From contig NZ_VHQG01000001.1 of NCBI RefSeq assembly GCF_006517435.1, positions 782,207 through 846,206 of the forward strand: a stretch of 64,000 bases of DNA, read 5' to 3'. The notes under the pieces were generated by a model. That model was not told the DNA's origin, did no database searches, and saw only the letters and a list, made by a program, of their open reading frames with translations. Shown here piece by piece: positions 44,257 through 53,177 of the stretch (position 1 is its first letter; each line of letters starts with the position of its first letter). This DNA comes from Schumannella soli (GTDB taxonomy: Bacteria > Actinomycetota > Actinomycetes > Actinomycetales > Microbacteriaceae). The translations under genes and the position numbers were made by a program.

Positions 44257-44913
44257 ATGACCCTCAGCACCTCCCCCGCCCGCACCGCCGCCCGCGGCCG
44301 CCGCACCGGCCTCGCCACCGCGATCGCCGCCGCCACCCTGGCGCTCACCTTCGGCGCCGTCACGAGCAGCGCCTCGGCCGCCGACCTCAGCTCCGGTCAC
44401 GTCGACTACGTCTCGGTCGCCGCGAACGGAGCGAGCGCGCTCAAGCTCGGCACGAACTACGAAGACACCGCCTGGGTCTCGTCGAGCACCTACACCCTCA
44501 AGGTGCCCTCGACCACCGGCGCCAGCGGAACCGGCTACATCCTTCCCGAGACCAGCGCCGAGGCCGCCTCGCGCGGCGTGCCCTTCGCCGGGTTCTCGGG
44601 CGACGAGAGCCTGCGCTCCGTCGGCTTCGTCGCCGGCGACACGGTCGCGATCAAGCTCGACTCGGTCACCTTCGCGCCCGCCGCCGGCGTGACCGGCACC
44701 GGAACGGTCACCGTCACCCAGGGCGGAGCCGCCTGGTACGGCGCCGCCGGCTCGAGCCACACCTTCACCGTCACCGGAACCTCCGACGAGGCCTTCCACC
44801 AGCACGCCAAGTGGGTGTTCAGCAAGGCCGGCACCTACACGCTGAAGTTCAGCGCCACCGGCAAGGGCAAGTCGGCCGGCAGCACCACCTACACGGTCAA
44901 GGCCGGCGTCTGA
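44257..44913 (+). CDS. Secreted single-domain choice-of-anchor M protein
   Basis: 218 residues. Signal peptide (about 15-42, LATAIAAATLALTFGAVTSS, cleavage near ASAADL) and one anchor-M domain beginning SSGHVDYVSVAANG and ending EAFHQHAKWVFSKAGTYTLKFS, with HQHAKWVF as the presumptive metal motif. There is no C-terminal TM or sorting signal, so the mature protein is probably released or held by the other anchor-M proteins. Divergent from the transporter operon and sharing its control region. Confidence 0.82.
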   Translation: MTLSTSPARTAARGRRTGLATAIAAATLALTFGAVTSSASAADLSSGHVDYVSVAANGASALKLGTNYEDTAWVSSSTYTLKVPSTTGASGTGYILPETSAEAASRGVPFAGFSGDESLRSVGFVAGDTVAIKLDSVTFAPAAGVTGTGTVTVTQGGAAWYGAAGSSHTFTVTGTSDEAFHQHAKWVFSKAGTYTLKFSATGKGKSAGSTTYTVKAGV

Positions 44914-44931
44914 TCGCCTCCTGATCGGCGG

Positions 44932-44972
44932 CGGATGCGGTGCTCCCCTCGACCCGGGGTGCGCCGCATCCG
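44932..44972 (+). terminator. Long hairpin after the secreted anchor-M gene
   Basis: A 17-base arm starting CGGATGCGG (44932) pairs with 44956-44972, two mismatches, eight-base loop. It starts 19 bases past the stop codon. Confidence 0.7.
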
Positions 44973-45152
44973 TCGTCCCGGGCGGAGCAGCTGCGCGCGC
45001 TCGCGATCGGTGCCCTGCGCTCCTGAACGCCCGCCGGGTCGCGGCCCTCCCGCGACGCTGTCACGCCAGGATGGAGTGACGCGCCGGCCGCACCCCCGCT
45101 GCCCCGAGCAGCCCGCATCCTCGCCCGCCGATCGCGTCGGAAGGAGCCTCGG

Positions 45153-47408
45153 ATGCGCACCCTCGCCCGCCTGCAGACCGGCAAGGTCAGCTCGGTGATC
45201 GTGCTCGTCGTCTCCCTCGTCGTGCTCGGCGCACTGTTCGGGCTGCTGCCGAAGTCGTCGGGCGAGACCGCGCCGTCGATGGCGGCGCCCGACTCGGCGG
45301 AGTCGTCGAAGGTGACCGCGCTGCTGAAGAAGTTCCCCGACGCGGATCGCTCGACGGCGCTGATCGTGTTCGCGCACGGATCGGCGCCGAAGCTGCGCGG
45401 CGACCCGACGACGGCCGACCTGCAGGTCTGGCCCGAGCTCACCGCCGCCGAGCAGACGGCGATCGCCGACCGCGCCGCTGCCCTCGCCGAGAAGTCCCCG
45501 ACGCCGCAGGCCGTGCGTCCGCAGCTCAGCGACGACGGATCCGCCGCCCTGATCGTCGTGCCCGTCGACGGCGAGAGCACGACCGACGGGGTCGTCGACC
45601 AGGCCGCCGAGCTGCGCTCGATCGCCCGCGCCGACCTGCCCGACGGGCTGCGCGTCTGGCTCACCGGCCCGGTCGGCTTCCAGGCCGACACCGCGAACTC
45701 CTTCGCCGGGGCCGACCTGCGCCTGCTGCTCATCACGGCCGCCGTGGTCGCACTGCTGCTGATCATCACCTACCGCAGCCCCGTGCTCTGGCTGGTGCCG
45801 CTCATCGTCGTCGCCCTCGGCGATGGCCTCGCGCGATTCGTCGTCGCCGCCGTCGCCGCGCAGTTCGACATCCCCGTGGATGCGTCGATCCTCGGCATCC
45901 TCTCGGTGCTCGTCTTCGGCGCGGGCACCAACTACGCGCTGCTGCTCATCGCCCGGTACCGCGAAGAGCTGCTCGTCGAACCCGACCCGCGGGCCGCGAT
46001 GCGCACCGCGGTCACGAGCGCCGGCCCGGCGATCCTCGCCTCGGGCAGCACGGTGGCGCTGAGCCTGCTCATGCTGCTGTTCGCCTCCCTCGCCGGCAAC
46101 CGCGCCCTCGGCATCGCCTGCGCGATCGGCATCGCGATCGCCCTCGCCATGACGCTGCTGGTGCTGCCCGCGGCTCTCGTCGTGTGCCGACGCGGGCTGT
46201 TCTGGCCGTTCATCCCGCGGGTCGCGCCGCAGCGCGCAGGGGCGGAACCGGCGGAGGCGACGTCGGCGAGCGCGAAGGCGGATGCGGCCGCTTCTCGCCC
46301 GGATACGGGGCCCGCATCCACCCCCGCTCCGCCCGCCCGAGCCGACGCCGGGCACACCGTCTGGGCGCGCATCGGCCGCGCGGTCGCGCACCGTCCCGCC
46401 GTGATCGGCGGCGTCGCGGTGCTGCTCGTCGCCTTCCTCGCGCTCGGCCTGCTCGGCTCGCGCATCGGACTCACCCAGACCGGCAAGCTCATCGGCGACC
46501 CCGAGTCGGTTCAGGGCGAGCGGATGCTCAGCGTCGCCTTCGATCAGGGCGGCGGCCAGGCGACGGTGCTCGCGAAGACCGCGGTGGCCGCGGAGGCGGC
46601 CGAGCTCGCGACCGGCGTCGACGGCGTCGAGTCCGCTCGCCCCGGCGACAGCGCCGTGGGCTATACGCGCATCGACGTCACCCTGGCCGGCGACCCGCAG
46701 AGCGCGGAGGTCTTCGACGGCATCCGCGCGCTGCGCAGCACCTACGCCGACGCCGACGGCCAGCTGCGCGACACCCTCGTCGGCGGCATCGACGCGAACG
46801 CGCTCGACCAGGAGACCGCGGCCGCCGACGACCGGGCGCTGATCATCCCGCTGATCCTCGCGGTCGTGTTCCTGATCCTGCTGCTCCTGCTGCGCTCGCT
46901 CGTCGCGCCGATCATCCTCATCCTCAGCGTCGTCGCCACGTACCTGGCGAGCCTCGGCGCGGGCAACTGGCTGTTCCAGCACGTGCTCGGCTTCCCCGCC
47001 TTCGACACGAGCGTTGTGCTCTACAGCTTCCTGTTCCTCGTCGCTCTCGGCGTCGACTACAACATCTTCCTGTCGACGCGCGCCCGCGAGGAGCGCGTGC
47101 ACCTGGGCGCCCGCGAGGGGATGCGCGAAGCGCTCACCCGCACGGGAGGCGTCATCACGAGCGCCGGCATCCTGCTCGCCGCCGTCTTCGTCGTGCTCGG
47201 CGTGCTGCCGGTCGTCGCGCTCGCGCAGATCGGCACGATCGTCTGCATCGGCGTGCTGCTCGACACCCTCGTCGTGCGCACGCTGCTCGTGCCGGCGATC
47301 GCGTTCCTGCTGGGCGAGCGGTTCTGGTGGCCGTCGCACCGGCACGCGCACCGCGCACCGGCGGGGGAGCGCGGCGGCGATCCGGCCGTGCCGCTGGAGG
47401 CGCGCTGA
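45153..47408 (+). CDS. MMPL/RND-family transporter
   Basis: 751 residues. Twelve predicted TM helices in the RND pattern: one helix (about 10-30), an extracellular loop domain (about 40-180), five helices, a cytosolic connector rich in Ala/Pro (about 370-410), one helix, a second loop, and five more. Motifs GAGTNYALLLIARYREEL (after helix 4) and GVDYNIFLSTRAREE in the second half are the conserved D/N-Y-x-L loops of MmpL proteins. Proton-driven export of lipids or drugs is the family role. Located alone between the anchor-M gene and a small membrane protein. Confidence 0.92.
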   Translation: MRTLARLQTGKVSSVIVLVVSLVVLGALFGLLPKSSGETAPSMAAPDSAESSKVTALLKKFPDADRSTALIVFAHGSAPKLRGDPTTADLQVWPELTAAEQTAIADRAAALAEKSPTPQAVRPQLSDDGSAALIVVPVDGESTTDGVVDQAAELRSIARADLPDGLRVWLTGPVGFQADTANSFAGADLRLLLITAAVVALLLIITYRSPVLWLVPLIVVALGDGLARFVVAAVAAQFDIPVDASILGILSVLVFGAGTNYALLLIARYREELLVEPDPRAAMRTAVTSAGPAILASGSTVALSLLMLLFASLAGNRALGIACAIGIAIALAMTLLVLPAALVVCRRGLFWPFIPRVAPQRAGAEPAEATSASAKADAAASRPDTGPASTPAPPARADAGHTVWARIGRAVAHRPAVIGGVAVLLVAFLALGLLGSRIGLTQTGKLIGDPESVQGERMLSVAFDQGGGQATVLAKTAVAAEAAELATGVDGVESARPGDSAVGYTRIDVTLAGDPQSAEVFDGIRALRSTYADADGQLRDTLVGGIDANALDQETAAADDRALIIPLILAVVFLILLLLLRSLVAPIILILSVVATYLASLGAGNWLFQHVLGFPAFDTSVVLYSFLFLVALGVDYNIFLSTRAREERVHLGAREGMREALTRTGGVITSAGILLAAVFVVLGVLPVVALAQIGTIVCIGVLLDTLVVRTLLVPAIAFLLGERFWWPSHRHAHRAPAGERGGDPAVPLEAR

Positions 47409-47495
47409 GTCGATCCGCTCTCGGGTCCGCGGTCGCGGTTACGCTGAACCGCCGCATCCGACCACGGGAGTCCGGAGCGGCGGGGGAGCAGCATC

Positions 47496-48098
47496 GTGTC
47501 GAATCCGCAGCAGCCGGGCGAGCAGCCCATCCAGCAGGGCCAGCCGGGCCAGGTGGGCCAGCCGTACGGCGGGCCTGAGCAGCCGGGGCAGCCCTCCGGC
47601 GCACCGGGGCAGCCGGGCCAGCAGGCCGCCTTCGTTCCGGGGCAGTACACGCCCGCGCCGAAGCGCTCGCGCAAGGGCCTCATCATCGGGCTCTCGATCG
47701 TCGCCGCGGTCATCATCATCGGCGGCGCCGTCGCCGGGGTCTTCCTCAGCCGCGCCGTCACCTCGGTGGCCGACGCTGCATCCTCGCCCTCGGGCCTCGC
47801 GAAGCTCGGCGCAGAAGCCGCCAACAAGCAGCAGAAGCTCCCCTACGACGTCGACCAGTACACGACCCTCGAGTCGATCACCTCGTCCGGCCCGAAGATC
47901 CAGTACACCTACACCGTGCACGGCATCGACCCGGCTGCGCTGACGAAAGACGCCCTCGTCTCCGGAGTCCAGCCGCAGCTCTGCAGCACCTCCGCCACGA
48001 AGAAGCTGCTCGACGAGGGCGTCGTGATGGCCTACCGCTACACCGTCGAGGAGACCGGCGACCGGATCGACTTCCAGGTCACGAAGTCCGACTGCTGA
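47496..48098 (+). CDS. Membrane-anchored protein with Pro/Gln-rich N-terminus (DUF4854/DUF4878-like)
   Basis: 200 residues from a GTG. A Pro/Gly/Gln-rich cytosolic region with QPGQ repeats (residues 1-55) is followed by one TM helix (about 62-85, GLIIGLSIVAAVIIIGGAV) and an extracellular domain of about 110 residues with two Cys (LCSTSAT and the terminal SDC) that may pair. The strand pattern YTYTVHGIDPAAL and MAYRYTVEETGDRIDF is shared with small secreted actinobacterial proteins of unknown role. Confidence 0.75.
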   Translation: MSNPQQPGEQPIQQGQPGQVGQPYGGPEQPGQPSGAPGQPGQQAAFVPGQYTPAPKRSRKGLIIGLSIVAAVIIIGGAVAGVFLSRAVTSVADAASSPSGLAKLGAEAANKQQKLPYDVDQYTTLESITSSGPKIQYTYTVHGIDPAALTKDALVSGVQPQLCSTSATKKLLDEGVVMAYRYTVEETGDRIDFQVTKSDC

Positions 48099-48259
48099 GG
48101 CCGGTGGTCGGCCTCCGTCGACCGTGACGGGCTGATTCGCGTCGTCCCTCGGGTGTCGCCGACCTGCTCCCCTGGGAGCACGGGCGCACTCCCGGGGGAC
48201 GACGCGCGTGCGCCACCGCACGAGGAGCATCGAGTCATCCACAGGAAGGGGAGATTCCG

Positions 48260-48685
48260 ATGTCTGCTCTCAGCCCGTCCCGCACCTCCGCCCGTCCGCG
48301 CTCAGCGGTCCTCCTCGGCCTGGCCGGCGTCGCCGCCGCGCTGCTCGCCTCGACGCTGGTCGGCACCGTCGCCGCGACGCTCGGCGCCGACCCCGACTTC
48401 GCCCCGCTGAAGCCCTACGTCTACCTGACCTTCGCCGCCGTCGGCACGATCGCGGGACTGATCGGCTGGGTCGTCGCCGCTCGCCGCGCCCGCGACTCGC
48501 GCCGGCTTCTCACCGTGCTCGTCCCGGTGCTGACGGTGCTGAGCCTCGTGCCCGACGTGGCGCTGCTGGTGCTCGGCTTCATCCCCGGATCGGGCCCCCT
48601 CGAGGTCGTCGCGCTCATGCTCATGCACCCGATCGCCGCCGCGTCGGCCGTGATCGCGGGCTCGCGCATCCAGCCCGCGCGCTGA
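48260..48685 (+). CDS. DUF6069 family membrane protein
   Basis: 141 residues, four TM helices (about 17-37, 57-78, 86-108, 114-133). Conserved features are SAVLLGLAGVAAALLAS at the start, FAPLKPYVYLTFAAVGT in the first loop and a final MLMHPIAAASAVIAG. Family proteins have no known function. GGAAGGGGAGA provides a strong ribosome site. Confidence 0.8.
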   Translation: MSALSPSRTSARPRSAVLLGLAGVAAALLASTLVGTVAATLGADPDFAPLKPYVYLTFAAVGTIAGLIGWVVAARRARDSRRLLTVLVPVLTVLSLVPDVALLVLGFIPGSGPLEVVALMLMHPIAAASAVIAGSRIQPAR

Positions 48686-48816
48686 GCCGGGCGGGGTCGG
48701 CGTCCGCGCCGGGTCGTCTCGGGTCGGCGTCCGGGTCCGGCCGAACCGGGCCGGGTCGGATCGCCTCCGCGGCGATGCTGCGGGACCGCGCGATCGCGAT
48801 CCCGCGGCGACGCACG

Positions 48817-49866
48817 TCACGGAACGAGCACGAACCGCCCGAAGACCTCGCCCGCATCCATGCGACGGTGCGCCTCGGCGGCGCGCTCGAGCGGCAGCAC
48901 CTCCTGCACGACCGGAGTCAGCTCGCCCCGCACCGCCGCCGCCAGCAGGCGAGCGCGCTCGTCCGCGAGCGTGTCGCGCTCGATCGTGTCGAGGCTGAGC
49001 GTGCCGAAGGAGATCGAGCGGCGGAACCCGGCGAGCAGCGCGGCGCCGAACTCCGGCGGCGGGAACCCGCCGACGACCCCGACCGCGACGAGACGGCCGT
49101 TCGGCGCGAGACGGCCGATCACGTCGGCCAGCCCGGGCCCGCCGACGATGTCGAGGATGACGTCGAACTCCGAGCTCGCCGTCTCGGCGCTGGCGGCTCC
49201 GGCGGCGGACTCCGCAGCAGCGGGGGATGCGGGACGTTCCCTCCCGGTTCCCGAGGTCGAGTGGGAGTCCAGCGGGACGAGACCCCGCCCGAGCACCTGC
49301 GTCGCGCCGAGTTCGCGAAGCCGCTCGCCCCGCTCCGCCGAGGATGTCGAGACGGCGACGACCGACGCGCCCGCCCGCGCGGCCAGCTCGACCGCGGCGA
49401 TCCCGATGCTGCCCGCCGCGCCGCGCACGAGCACCCGCTCGCCCGCCGCGAGGCGCGCCCGTTCGAGTCCGAAGTGCGCGACCGGCGCGGCGCTGCCGAG
49501 AGTCACCGCATCCAACTCGCTGAGTCCCTCGGGAAGCTCGGTCACGTCGTCGACACTCGCCGCGACCGCGTGCTCGAGATAGCCGCCGGCGGTGCCGGTG
49601 AACGCCCACACGCGTCGGCCGATCCAGCTCTCGTCGACTCCGGTGCCCACACTCTCGACGACCCCGGCGACCTCGCTGCCGGGCACGAGCCCCTCCTCGA
49701 AGCCGAAGGTGCCGAGTCCACCGCGCCGGATCACGGCATCCACCCCGCCGACGCCGATCGCCGCGACGCGGATGCGCAGCTCACCCGCGCCTGGCGTCGG
49801 CTCGGGCAGGTCGGACAGGTGCATCCCGTCGGGGCTGCCGAAGGTGCGGATGGTGATGGCGCGCAT
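48817..49866 (-). CDS. Zinc-free MDR-family oxidoreductase (quinone oxidoreductase-like)
   Basis: 349 residues. GroES-like N-terminal domain and a Rossmann domain with LVRGAAGSIGIAAVELA (about 145-165). The zinc-binding cysteines of true alcohol dehydrogenases are absent, so it belongs to the NADPH:quinone reductase or crystallin-like group. Divergent from a TetR regulator with 67 bases between starts, so the regulator probably controls it in response to a toxic electrophile; the inducer is unknown. Confidence 0.9.
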   Translation of the reverse strand: MRAITIRTFGSPDGMHLSDLPEPTPGAGELRIRVAAIGVGGVDAVIRRGGLGTFGFEEGLVPGSEVAGVVESVGTGVDESWIGRRVWAFTGTAGGYLEHAVAASVDDVTELPEGLSELDAVTLGSAAPVAHFGLERARLAAGERVLVRGAAGSIGIAAVELAARAGASVVAVSTSSAERGERLRELGATQVLGRGLVPLDSHSTSGTGRERPASPAAAESAAGAASAETASSEFDVILDIVGGPGLADVIGRLAPNGRLVAVGVVGGFPPPEFGAALLAGFRRSISFGTLSLDTIERDTLADERARLLAAAVRGELTPVVQEVLPLERAAEAHRRMDAGEVFGRFVLVP

Positions 49867-49933
49867 GGCGGTTCCTCTCGTTCGTGCGCGAGGGGATGCG
49901 GGGATCCGGCATCCCGGCGCTCGGCGAGGTTAA

Positions 49934-50566
49934 ATGGACGCGCCCGTCCGTTCCGACGAAGTGAGACAGATGACTCTGGAGTTGCCTCAGGCGCCCGCCG
50001 TGCTGCGCTCCGACGCGCAGGAGAACCGCGACCGCGTGCTGAGCGCCGCCCGCGAGCTCTTCGCCGCCGACGGTCTCGGCGTGACGATGCGGGAGGTCGC
50101 CCGCCGCGCCGGCGTCGGACCGGCCACGCTGTACCGGCGCTTCCCGACGAAGCACGACCTGATGCTCGCCGCCTTCCACGACGAGATGGGCGTGTGCGGC
50201 TCGATCATGAGCGACGCCATCGCCGACGAGGATGCGTGGCGCGGATTCTGCTCGGTGATCGAGCGCATCACCGAGCTCAACGCCCGCAACCAGGGCTTCG
50301 CCGACGCCTTCCTCGCGACCTATCCCGACGCCGTCGACCTGGGGGAGCACCGCTCGCAGATGCTGCGCGACTTCAGCGGGCTCGCCCGTCGCGCACAGCG
50401 ATCCGGACACCTCCGGTCTGACTTCACGGTCGACGACTTCCTCGTCATCCTGCTCGCCGGCCGTGGACTCACCCGCGCGCCCGCCGAGCGCCGCGTCGGC
50501 GCCGCCCGCCGCTTCGCGCGCCTCGCGATCGACGGCCTGCGGGCGCCGTCCGTCGCCGCCGCCTGA
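49934..50566 (+). CDS. TetR/AcrR-family transcriptional regulator
   Basis: 210 residues. Helix-turn-helix TMREVARRAGVGPATLYRRFPTKHDLMLAAF (residues about 45-75); C-terminal helical ligand domain with SDFTVDDFLVILLAGRG. Divergent from the MDR oxidoreductase. GGACG-CGCC-CGTCC (49936-49949) is a short palindrome overlapping its own first codons and could be an autoregulatory operator. Confidence 0.92.
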   Translation: MDAPVRSDEVRQMTLELPQAPAVLRSDAQENRDRVLSAARELFAADGLGVTMREVARRAGVGPATLYRRFPTKHDLMLAAFHDEMGVCGSIMSDAIADEDAWRGFCSVIERITELNARNQGFADAFLATYPDAVDLGEHRSQMLRDFSGLARRAQRSGHLRSDFTVDDFLVILLAGRGLTRAPAERRVGAARRFARLAIDGLRAPSVAAA

Positions 50567-50682
50567 CGCCGAGGCGCCTGCGGGCACGGCCTCACCGAGT
50601 TGCCCACTTCTGCCGCGATGAAGCGCCGGAACCCGACCGAAGCGGGCAGCTCATCGCGCACATCCGCCGCACATGACGACGA

Positions 50683-50711
50683 CGGGGCCGGTGCGCACAC
50701 ACCCGGCCCCG
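50683..50711. terminator. Bidirectional-looking hairpin between the TetR and GAPDH genes
   Basis: CGGGGCCGG (50683-50691) and CCGGCCCCG (50703-50711), perfect nine-base stem with an 11-base loop, between convergent genes. Confidence 0.65.
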
Positions 50712-50781
50712 CCGTTCCTCACCGCGTGTGTCGACGCGATGCGGTCTCGTCAGCGAGCTCGGCTCACCCCGTCAGCTCGGC

Positions 50782-51786
50782 TCAGCTCGCCGCCAGCATC
50801 CCGAGCGTGTCGACGACCCGGTTCGAGAAGCCCCACTCGTTGTCGTACCAGGCGACGACCTTGACGTGGCGGCCGCCGTCGACGCGGGTGAGCTGCGAGT
50901 CGAAGATGCTCGACTCAGGGCGGCCCGTGATGTCGCTCGACACGATCGGAGCGGCGGTGAAGGCGAGGATGCCGGCGAGCGCCCCGTCGGCGGCCGCGGC
51001 GTAGGCGGCGTTGACCTCGTCGACGGTCACGTCGCGCGCGACGACCGTGTTGAGCTCGACGATCGAGCCGACCGGAACGGGCACGCGGATCGAGTCGCCC
51101 GAGAGCTTGCCGTCGAGGTTCGGCAGCACGAGTCCGATCGCCTTCGCGGCTCCGGTCGAGGTCGGAACGATGTTGACCCCGGCGGCACGGGCGCGACGCA
51201 GGTCGCGGTGCGGGCCGTCCTGCAGGTTCTGCTCCTGCGTGTAGGCGTGCACGGTCGTCATGAACCCGTGCTCGATGCCGGCGAGGTCGTCGAGCACCTT
51301 CGCGAGCGGCGCGAGCGCGTTGGTGGTGCAGCTCGCGTTCGAGACGACCGTGTGGGCGGCCGCGTCGTAGACGTCGGAGTTCACGCCGAAGGCGATCGTC
51401 GCATCCGCCCCCGTCGCCGGCGCGCTGACGAGCACGCGCTTCGCGCCGGCCGCGAGGTGGGCAGCGGCGGCTTCGCGCTCGGTGAAGCGTCCGGTCGACT
51501 CGAGCACGATCTCGACGCCGAGGTCGCCCCAGGGCAGCTGCGCGGGCTCGCGCTCGGCGAGCACCTGGATGCGGCGGCCGTCGATCACGAGCACGTCGCC
51601 ATCCACCTCGACCGTGCCCGGGAAGGTGCCCGACGAGGAGTCGTACGTGAAGAGGTGGGCGAGGGTCGCCGGGGCGGTCAGGTCGTTGACGGCCACGACC
51701 TCGAGGCCGTCGCCTCCGCGCGCGAGCAGTGCGCGCAGGGTGTTGCGTCCGATGCGTCCGAAGCCGTTGATGCCGATGCGGGTCAT
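50782..51786 (-). CDS. gap: Glyceraldehyde-3-phosphate dehydrogenase, type I
   Basis: 334 residues from the ATG giving MTRIGINGFGRIGRNTLRA. Catalytic Cys in SNASCTTNALAP (about residue 152), NAD-binding GFGRIGR, and VAWYDNEWGFSNRVVD near the end. Oxidises glyceraldehyde-3-phosphate in glycolysis (NAD as expected from the family). No pgk or tpi gene adjoins it, so this copy is outside the usual gap-pgk-tpi operon and may be a second isozyme. Confidence 0.95.
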   Translation of the reverse strand: MTRIGINGFGRIGRNTLRALLARGGDGLEVVAVNDLTAPATLAHLFTYDSSSGTFPGTVEVDGDVLVIDGRRIQVLAEREPAQLPWGDLGVEIVLESTGRFTEREAAAAHLAAGAKRVLVSAPATGADATIAFGVNSDVYDAAAHTVVSNASCTTNALAPLAKVLDDLAGIEHGFMTTVHAYTQEQNLQDGPHRDLRRARAAGVNIVPTSTGAAKAIGLVLPNLDGKLSGDSIRVPVPVGSIVELNTVVARDVTVDEVNAAYAAAADGALAGILAFTAAPIVSSDITGRPESSIFDSQLTRVDGGRHVKVVAWYDNEWGFSNRVVDTLGMLAAS

Positions 51787-51932
51787 GGGGAGGTTCCTTT
51801 CGTTGCGCTCCCCACATTCCCCGAGTGGATGCGCGCTCACCCGTGGCGCGCACGTCAAGATCTGCAAGGATCTCGCCACCGTGCCCACCGCCCGCGGTCG
51901 ATCTCGCGTCGCTGCTCGGCCCTCTCCTCCGC

Positions 51933-51987
51933 GGGTGGCCACAAATGCACGAGACGCGCCGGTGGGAGCGAGCATTCGTGGCCACCC
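51933..51987. repeat. Inverted repeat with 16-base arms
   Basis: GGGTGGCCACAAATGC (51933-51948) pairs with GCATTCGTGGCCACCC (51972-51987) with one mismatch. Confidence 0.65.
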
Positions 51988-51993
51988 TCCGTT

Positions 51994-52029
51994 CTGCGTT
52001 CGCCTGGCATCGAGTGGCCAGAAACGCAG
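51994..52029. repeat. Short hairpin
   Basis: CTGCGTT (51994-52000) with AACGCAG (52023-52029), plus inner CTGGC / GCCAG. Confidence 0.5.
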
Positions 52030-52107
52030 GCCGCGCCCGGCGCGTCATCCGCACCTCTGGTCTCTCGCCGCCTCGCCCGCGCTCCACCGCGTCGAGCGCG
52101 GGGCTCT

Positions 52108-52145
52108 GTTCCGAGCGCGGGGCGTCGTCGCCCCGCGCTCGGAAC
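52108..52145. repeat. Perfect 17-base-pair GC-rich hairpin
   Basis: GTTCCGAGCGCGGGGCG (52108-52124), loop TCGT, CGCCCCGCGCTCGGAAC (52129-52145). It follows the GlxA-type gene and may end it; the arms match the element at 2646-2699. Confidence 0.75.
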
Positions 52146-52163
52146 GCAACCCCGCGCTCCCGC

Positions 52164-53114
52164 TCAGCCGGGGAAGCTGCTCCGGTAGGCCGTCGGCGAG
52201 GTGCCGAGGATGCGCTGGAAGTGCCAGCGCAGTCCGGCGTCGGTCCCGAGTCCGACCCGCGCGGCGACCTGCCCGACCGAGAGGTCGGTGCGTTCGAGGA
52301 GTTCGCGCGCCGCATCCACCCGCGCCCGCAGCACCCACTGCATCGGGGTGTAGCCGGTGCCGTCGACGAAGCGGCGCGAGAAGGTGCGCGCGCTGACGGC
52401 CGCGTGCCGGGCGAGATCGTCGAGGGTCAGCGGCTCGTCGAGGTGTCGCAGCGCCCACTCGCGCGTGGCGGCGAAGCCGTCGGCGTCGCGTTCGGGCACG
52501 CTGCGCTCGATGTACTGGGCCTGGCCTCCGCTGCGGTGCGGGGCGCTCACGAGCCGGCGGGCGACGCGGTTCGAGAGCGCGACCCCGTGATCGCGGCGCA
52601 CGATGTGCAGGCAGAGGTCGATGCCGCTGGCGGCGCCGGCGCTGGTGAGCACGGATCCCTCGTCGACGAAGAGCACGTCCTCGTCGACGTCGATGCGCGG
52701 ATACCGCTCGCGCATCACGCCCGTGTAGTGCCAGTGGGTCGTGGCGCGGCGCCCGTCGAGCAGCCCGGCGGCCGCGAGCGCGAACGCCCCGGTCGAGATC
52801 GCGGCGAGGCGCTTCCCGTCCGCGTGCGCCCGCCCGAGCGCGGCGACCACGTCGGCCGGGGGAGCGGTGTCGGCGGGCTTGCGGTAGCCGGGCACGAAGA
52901 TCGTGTCGGCCCAGTCGAAGGCCTCGAGCCCGTGCCCCACCGAGTAGGCGAGCCCGTCACCGCCGGCGACGCGTCCCGCCCGGCGGCCGCACACCCGCAC
53001 CTCGTAGGGCATGCTCGGCCGGCTCGAGAACACCTGCGCCGGGATCCCCACATCGAGCGGCTTCGCGCCGTCGAGCACGAGCACCGCCACCCGATGGATG
53101 CCCCGCTCGCCCAT
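52164..53114 (-). CDS. GlxA-type transcriptional regulator (DJ-1/PfpI + AraC)
   Basis: 316 residues. DJ-1/PfpI domain (about 5-175) with AISTGAFALAAAGLLDGRRATTHW; the usual nucleophile Cys is replaced by Ser or Thr, so it is a sensor rather than an enzyme. AraC helix-turn-helix pair (about 215-310) with TLDDLARHAAVSARTFSRRF and LSVGQVAARVGLGTDAGLRWHF. Family members regulate detoxification or catabolic genes. Target unknown. Confidence 0.92.
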   Translation of the reverse strand: MGERGIHRVAVLVLDGAKPLDVGIPAQVFSSRPSMPYEVRVCGRRAGRVAGGDGLAYSVGHGLEAFDWADTIFVPGYRKPADTAPPADVVAALGRAHADGKRLAAISTGAFALAAAGLLDGRRATTHWHYTGVMRERYPRIDVDEDVLFVDEGSVLTSAGAASGIDLCLHIVRRDHGVALSNRVARRLVSAPHRSGGQAQYIERSVPERDADGFAATREWALRHLDEPLTLDDLARHAAVSARTFSRRFVDGTGYTPMQWVLRARVDAARELLERTDLSVGQVAARVGLGTDAGLRWHFQRILGTSPTAYRSSFPG

Positions 53115-53177
53115 GCGCCGAACCTACCGTCTGAGGAGATCAGGCGACTCCGTTCACTCACGCCGCGAACGCGCAGC

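Larger units (their letters stand above)
51787..52163. other. Intergenic region with stacked inverted repeats
   Basis: 377 bases without a gene between the GAPDH start and the end of the GlxA-type gene. The right part holds three hairpins annotated separately; the left 90 bases should contain the gap promoter, but no clear -35/-10 pair was identified. Confidence 0.6.
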
